From contig JAEWKT010000016.1 in assembly GCA_023393635.1 (NCBI GenBank), forward strand, positions 62,001 to 126,000: 64,000 nucleotides of DNA. Direction: 5' to 3'. Under the pieces are notes generated by a model, which saw only the letters and a program-made list of their open reading frames with translations, was not told where the DNA came from and ran no database searches. Shown here piece after piece: positions 60,340 through 64,000 of the stretch; the first letter of the stretch is position 1; every line of letters begins with the position of its first letter. The DNA comes from Pseudomonadota bacterium (GTDB taxonomy: Bacteria; Pseudomonadota; Gammaproteobacteria; Pseudomonadales; Moraxellaceae). The translations under genes were made by a program, and so were the position numbers.

Positions 60340-61503
60340 TTAAGAGGCCTGCCAGACACTTAAGTTGCCAGTTCGCGTGGCAACGTATAAACGATTATTA
60401 ATGACCCGTATGGTGCGAATCTCACCTCTACTGCGTACACGGCCTAAAATATTACCTGTGTTGGGTTCAATCAGGTGCAAATAACCATCCAGATCACCCA
60501 CCACCACATATTGCCCCAATACTACTGGATTGCTTAATTGACGATATGCCAACGCATCTTGCTGCCAGGCAGGCTCACCAGTTGCCTGATTATAAGCTTG
60601 TAGCTTGCCATCACTGCCCGCCACATAGACCAAGCCATTAGCCACTGCCACACTGCGTAAGCTACTGGTGTCTTGCGACCAAAGCACGCGCTGTGAAGCC
60701 AGATCAACTGCGGTAATTTGCCCTTGATAACTCACCGTAAATAAGGTGTTATCGGCTACTACTGGATCGCCATCAATATCAATTAGGCGCTGAACTTCTG
60801 AACGGCCTTCGCTTACCGCTACACGGCGTTGCCATTTTGGAATACCGTTAATGCCATCTAAGCCATATACATAACCACCGCTATTGGCAATAATGACCGT
60901 GCCATCTTCTGCTAAAACAGGTGCCGCCGTACCGCGTACACTTAATTGTGTGGATGCAGTGTTAAATGTCCAGACCGCCTCGCCAGTGGCAGCATCAGTA
61001 CCATAAACAGTGCCATCATTGGTATAAGTAATCACACGGCCTTGATGAATTAAAGAGGGTGCCAAAATAGCACCTGTTAATTGACGCTGCCATACCTTAG
61101 CACCCGTGTTGGCATCTAAACCATATAACAGGCCTTTTTGCGAGCCAACCACCACCACGCCTTCACCTACGCTTACACCGCTGGTGAGATTTTTTTGCTT
61201 TTTGTTTGGGCGAGTTTCCCAGATTTTTTTCCCTTGCAGGTTATAAGCTACTACTTCGCCATGACGACTGACAGCAAAAACAGCATCATCGGTAGCAGCC
61301 AGTTGCAGTCTTAAAGGATCAACTTTTTCGCCACCTTTAACACTGGCCTTAAACACAGGAGTTAAGGCCTGATTTTGGCTAAGCTTTGGTAATGGACTGG
61401 GTTTGTGTACTTCAACCTTATTGGTTTTACTGCAACCAACCAACACAGCCATTGCTATACAGGTAGATAGCAATAAAGGCTGACTTAATTTGCTCACTGC
61501 CAT
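60340..61503 (-). CDS. bamB: Outer membrane protein assembly factor BamB
   Basis: Lipoprotein beta-propeller scaffold of the BAM complex. Signal peptide ends LVGC (Cys24). Eight PQQ-like blades follow, recognisable from repeated VYGLDAxxG-AVWxR strands such as LYGLDANTGAKVWQRQL, VYGTDAATGEAVWTF, VYGLDGINGIPKWQRRV and LQAYNQATGEPAWQQD. 387 residues is normal. With BamD (35089) and BamE (27904) also in this window, three of the four BAM lipoproteins lie within 35 kb but in separate operons. Confidence 0.97.
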   Translation of the reverse strand: MAVSKLSQPLLLSTCIAMAVLVGCSKTNKVEVHKPSPLPKLSQNQALTPVFKASVKGGEKVDPLRLQLAATDDAVFAVSRHGEVVAYNLQGKKIWETRPNKKQKNLTSGVSVGEGVVVVGSQKGLLYGLDANTGAKVWQRQLTGAILAPSLIHQGRVITYTNDGTVYGTDAATGEAVWTFNTASTQLSVRGTAAPVLAEDGTVIIANSGGYVYGLDGINGIPKWQRRVAVSEGRSEVQRLIDIDGDPVVADNTLFTVSYQGQITAVDLASQRVLWSQDTSSLRSVAVANGLVYVAGSDGKLQAYNQATGEPAWQQDALAYRQLSNPVVLGQYVVVGDLDGYLHLIEPNTGNILGRVRSRGEIRTIRVINNRLYVATRTGNLSVWQAS

Positions 61504-61506
61504 GTT

Positions 61507-62262
61507 TTATACTCCAGAAGCTGACTGTGGTGGTGTAAGGGGTTGAGTAGAGGTGTCTTCGGTTGGTGGCTTACGAATTGGCCCTTCAATGTCCAAATCT
61601 TTTACATCGACGCCCAAGCTTTCTAGCTTAACTTGTAATAACTGACGTGGCTCTTCACGCTTGGCAAGTTCATCCCAGGCCGTCTGATAAGCAGTTTTAG
61701 CACCAGCCAAATCATTTTTTTGCACCAGAATATCGCCTTTTGCTTCATTGGCACTGGGTATAAATGCAGCATCAGTAACCGATTTTAAGCTAGTTAAGGC
61801 AGCATCATACTTGCCTTGCGCCATTTGCATATAGCTTAAACGTAACCATGCCAGTTGTTTTAAACCTTCATCTTTTGCCTGGCTTTTGGTGGCTGCTAAC
61901 AACTGTTTTTCAGCAACGGCATAATCACCTTTGGTTGCTGCAATCTTGGCACTTAAAAACTGTGCCTGTAATGCATGCGCACTATCAGGGTTCGCTTTAA
62001 CCAATGCATCAGCTTGCGAGAAATACTGGGTACGCATGACCTGATTGTCAGGATTAGCGTTCAATCGCTGGCCTGCGTCAACCACTTGCTGATACTGAGT
62101 GGCCAGATTATAGCGTTCAACGGCTTGTTTTTTTTGCCAGTATTGCCAGCCAAAAAATGCAATTAAAGCAATTAAAATACCTGTAAGAATGGCACTACCA
62201 TAAGTTTTCAAAAAGCCTTTAAAGCGATCAACCAGTTCTTCATCACTTAAATGGGTACTCAT
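61507..62262 (-). CDS. yfgM: YfgM-type ancillary SecYEG translocon / tetratricopeptide protein
   Basis: Inner-membrane protein with one helix (about 20-42: YGSAILTGILIALIAFFGWQYW) and a periplasmic TPR domain with repeats such as HALQAQFLSAKIAATKGDYAVAEKQL and YMQMAQGKYDAALTSLKSV. YfgM works with PpiD at SecYEG in E. coli. 251 residues is longer than the E. coli protein (206) by a Pro/Ser/Thr tail. Start overlaps the hisS stop by 4 bp (ATGA); bamB follows 3 bp later, a tight operon. Confidence 0.93.
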   Translation of the reverse strand: MSTHLSDEELVDRFKGFLKTYGSAILTGILIALIAFFGWQYWQKKQAVERYNLATQYQQVVDAGQRLNANPDNQVMRTQYFSQADALVKANPDSAHALQAQFLSAKIAATKGDYAVAEKQLLAATKSQAKDEGLKQLAWLRLSYMQMAQGKYDAALTSLKSVTDAAFIPSANEAKGDILVQKNDLAGAKTAYQTAWDELAKREEPRQLLQVKLESLGVDVKDLDIEGPIRKPPTEDTSTQPLTPPQSASGV

Positions 62263-63602
62263 GCTTGGCTTCCTGTCGGCTCATTGGTTAAAAAAGAATG
62301 TTCTAATGTAGCGGATTGATTGAATTGTTCAAGTAAATAGCGTTGTAAATCATTCAGCAAAATGGTGATTTGTTCACCCGTGGCCAGTGTTTTGATAATA
62401 ATTTGCTGATTTTCCAGCTCACGCTCACCCAAAATTAATGCCAACTTGGCGCCTGCCTGATCGGCTTTTTTCATTTGACTCTTAAGACTGCCTTGCGACC
62501 CCGTTTTTAAGCGTAAGGTACGTTGCTGTTGTTCAAACTGCGTACGCAACTGCTCGGCCAGTACCAACGCCTGTGACTGGCAGCTTGGATCGGCCAGCAA
62601 AAACACATCGCAATCTGTGCTATTAAATTGCATGCTTTGCTCAAGCAATAACAATAAACGCTCCATCCCCAGTGCAAAACCAACCGCAGGTACACTTTGC
62701 TCAGGTCTGCCTTTTAACTGCCCAACCAAACCATCGTAGCGGCCACCAGCACACACGGTGCCTTGTGCCCCTAAGTGGGTTGTTGTCCACTCAAAGACAG
62801 TTTTGTTGTAATAATCCAAACCACGTACTAGCTTTTGGTTAATCACATAAGTAATGCCAGCAGCTTCTAAATACGCCCTAAGCTGGTTAAAGTGTTCAAG
62901 CGTTTCAGCGCCTAAAAAGTCATGCAGTTTGGGCGCTTGCTCTAATATCTGCTGCGTCTGCGCATTTTTACTGTCTAAAATACGTAAAGGATTGCTGCTT
63001 AGACGGCGTTGCGAGTCTTCATCTAACTGTTCTTTATGTGCCGTTAAATAATCAACCAGTGCTTGCCGATATTCCGCACGCTCAGCACTCTCCCCCAAGG
63101 TGTTTAGCTCAAGTTGTACTTTGTCACTCATGCCTAGCCGCTGCCATAAGCGTGCAGTGAGCAAGATCACTTCAGCATCAATATCAGGAGTAGCCACACC
63201 AAATGTTTCAACCCCAAACTGATGAAACTGACGATAGCGGCCTTTTTGGGGCTTTTCATAACGAAACATCGGGCCGATATACCAAACCCGCGGTGCCGCG
63301 CCACGCAGTAAGTTATGCTCCAGCATGGCGCGCACGCATCCTGCTGTGCCTTCTGGACGCAAGGTTAAAGAATCTGGTGGATCCCCTTTATCAAAAAAGG
63401 TATACATCTCTTTTTCAACAATATCAGTGGCATCACCAATGGCACGCTTGAACAAACCCGTTTGCTCCACAATGGGCAGGCGAATTTGCTGATAACCATA
63501 GGCATCCATCAGGCTGGCAAGCTGGTTTTCCAGATAACGCCATGCGGTGGACTGGACAGGAAGAATATCGTTGAAACCTTTTATCGCTGTAATTGAACTC
63601 AT
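62259..63602 (-). CDS. hisS: Histidyl-tRNA synthetase
   Basis: Class II aminoacyl-tRNA synthetase. N-terminal ITAIKGFNDILPVQS, motif 1 region, motif 2 in TLRPEGTAGCVRAM and FRYEKPQKGRYRQFHQFGVETFG, the HisA-type VRGLDYYNKTVFEW, GGRYDGLVGQL, motif 3 GFALGMERLLLLL, and the C-terminal anticodon-binding domain. 447 residues is slightly longer than E. coli (424) by a short C-terminal tail. Downstream of ispG by 29 bp, the conserved order. Confidence 0.97.
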   Translation of the reverse strand: MSSITAIKGFNDILPVQSTAWRYLENQLASLMDAYGYQQIRLPIVEQTGLFKRAIGDATDIVEKEMYTFFDKGDPPDSLTLRPEGTAGCVRAMLEHNLLRGAAPRVWYIGPMFRYEKPQKGRYRQFHQFGVETFGVATPDIDAEVILLTARLWQRLGMSDKVQLELNTLGESAERAEYRQALVDYLTAHKEQLDEDSQRRLSSNPLRILDSKNAQTQQILEQAPKLHDFLGAETLEHFNQLRAYLEAAGITYVINQKLVRGLDYYNKTVFEWTTTHLGAQGTVCAGGRYDGLVGQLKGRPEQSVPAVGFALGMERLLLLLEQSMQFNSTDCDVFLLADPSCQSQALVLAEQLRTQFEQQQRTLRLKTGSQGSLKSQMKKADQAGAKLALILGERELENQQIIIKTLATGEQITILLNDLQRYLLEQFNQSATLEHSFLTNEPTGSQA

Positions 63603-63631
63603 GACCCACTCAAAACCTACGAAAGACCCAA

Positions 63632-64000
63632 TCAGGATTGGGTGCGAATAATTTCTTTTTGTTTGGCCTCTTCAGCCACCTTCACCTTGGCGCGAACCAT
63701 GGCTTCAATTTCATTTACCAATTGATTGGTATCAATAAGATGGCTTTTTTCACCATTCATATACACCAGCGAGCGTGGACTAGCACCAACCACGCCAATA
63801 TCGGCCTCTTTGGCTTCACCAGGTCCATTCACCTTACAGCCAATGACCGATACATCCATTGGCGTACGAATATCTTCCAAGCGCTCTTCCAAGGCATTCA
63901 TGACCCGAATCACATCAAATTCCTGCCGTGAGCAACTGGGGCAAGCAATAAAATTAATACCGTTAGAGCGAATATTAAGTGACTTTAAAATATCAAAGCC
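63632..64000 (-). CDS. ispG: 4-hydroxy-3-methylbut-2-enyl diphosphate synthase, 3' part (runs off window)
   Basis: C-terminal 122 residues of the MEP-pathway [4Fe-4S] enzyme that makes HMBPP. Visible are FIACPSCSRQEFDV with two cluster cysteines, DVSVIGCKVNGPGEA with the third, and the acidic ADIGVVGA. My translation of the edge bases (GFDILKSLNIRSNGINFI) shows the reading frame continues beyond 64000; the 5' part is outside. Followed by hisS, the usual order in gammaproteobacteria. Confidence 0.95.
   Translation of the reverse strand, partial: GFDILKSLNIRSNGINFIACPSCSRQEFDVIRVMNALEERLEDIRTPMDVSVIGCKVNGPGEAKEADIGVVGASPRSLVYMNGEKSHLIDTNQLVNEIEAMVRAKVKVAEEAKQKEIIRTQS

Noticed and set aside
1..64000. 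CRISPR arrays, insertion sequences, prophage or integrative elements.
   Set aside because: No regularly spaced repeats, transposase or integrase frames, or attachment-site duplications next to the tRNA genes were seen.

Overview
The window looks like a chromosomal core segment of a gammaproteobacterium. The best guess is family Moraxellaceae (Acinetobacter-like). This rests on moderate-to-low GC with AT-rich intergenic DNA and on gene orders: hemA / TPR protein / lolB / ispE / tRNA-Gln / prs / rplY / pth, yggS | pilT-pilU | fur | bamE | rnfH, ispG-hisS-yfgM-bamB-der, and pepP-ubiH-ubiI next to ygfB, zapA, 6S RNA and fthC. I read no ribosomal RNA, so the family call is an inference. I see no insertion sequence, prophage, integrase, toxin-antitoxin pair or CRISPR array; almost everything is housekeeping.

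Layout. 1-5812: a partial erythromycin-esterase-like gene, a lipoprotein esterase, then the envelope cluster dolP, yraN and a short LpoA-like protein facing rsmI, and a small lipoprotein. 5876-10193: rlmE, ftsH and folP on the minus strand, with yhbY divergent. 10250-16835: a DOMON-like protein, a hotdog thioesterase, hemB, a ThiO-like oxidase, a DsbA-like isomerase and dsbD. 17419-19123: two lineage-type genes of unknown function, a multi-pass membrane protein and a small secreted cysteine-repeat protein. 19323-24226: sbcD-sbcC. 24180-28708: yggS, pilT-pilU, fur, bamE, rnfH. 28745-35013: an NSS-like membrane protein, two overlapping paralogous beta-rich anchored proteins of unknown function, bacteriohemerythrin, a WrbA-like flavoprotein, pgeF and rluD. 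35089-38218: bamD and dnaG. 38642-46585: hemA, TPR protein, lolB, ispE, two identical tRNA-Gln genes, prs, rplY, pth, panD. 46709-53894: a small acidic SutA-like protein, two ubiquinone hydroxylases, pepP, ygfB, a coiled-coil protein, zapA, 6S RNA, fthC. 54017-57260: yajC-secD-secF. 57312-64000: a phosphopantetheinyl transferase, a beta-propeller-like protein, der, bamB, yfgM, hisS and the 3' part of ispG.

Functional themes. Envelope biogenesis recurs: BamB, BamD, BamE, LolB, DolP, LpoA-like, SecDF-YajC and DsbD. RNA and translation form a second theme (RsmI, RlmE, YhbY, RluD, Der, L25, Pth, HisS, 6S RNA, tRNA-Gln). Precursor supply is a third (FolP, FthC, HemA, HemB, IspE, IspG, PanD, Ubi hydroxylases, Prs).

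I found no convincing new multi-gene defence or metabolic system. The least explained items are the paired beta-repeat proteins at 29967-31480, the cluster of short perfect stem-loops directly after pth (45888-46016), the strong terminator-like hairpin between yajC and secD, the small secreted protein with a duplicated cysteine motif, and a 14-nt tandem repeat before lolB.
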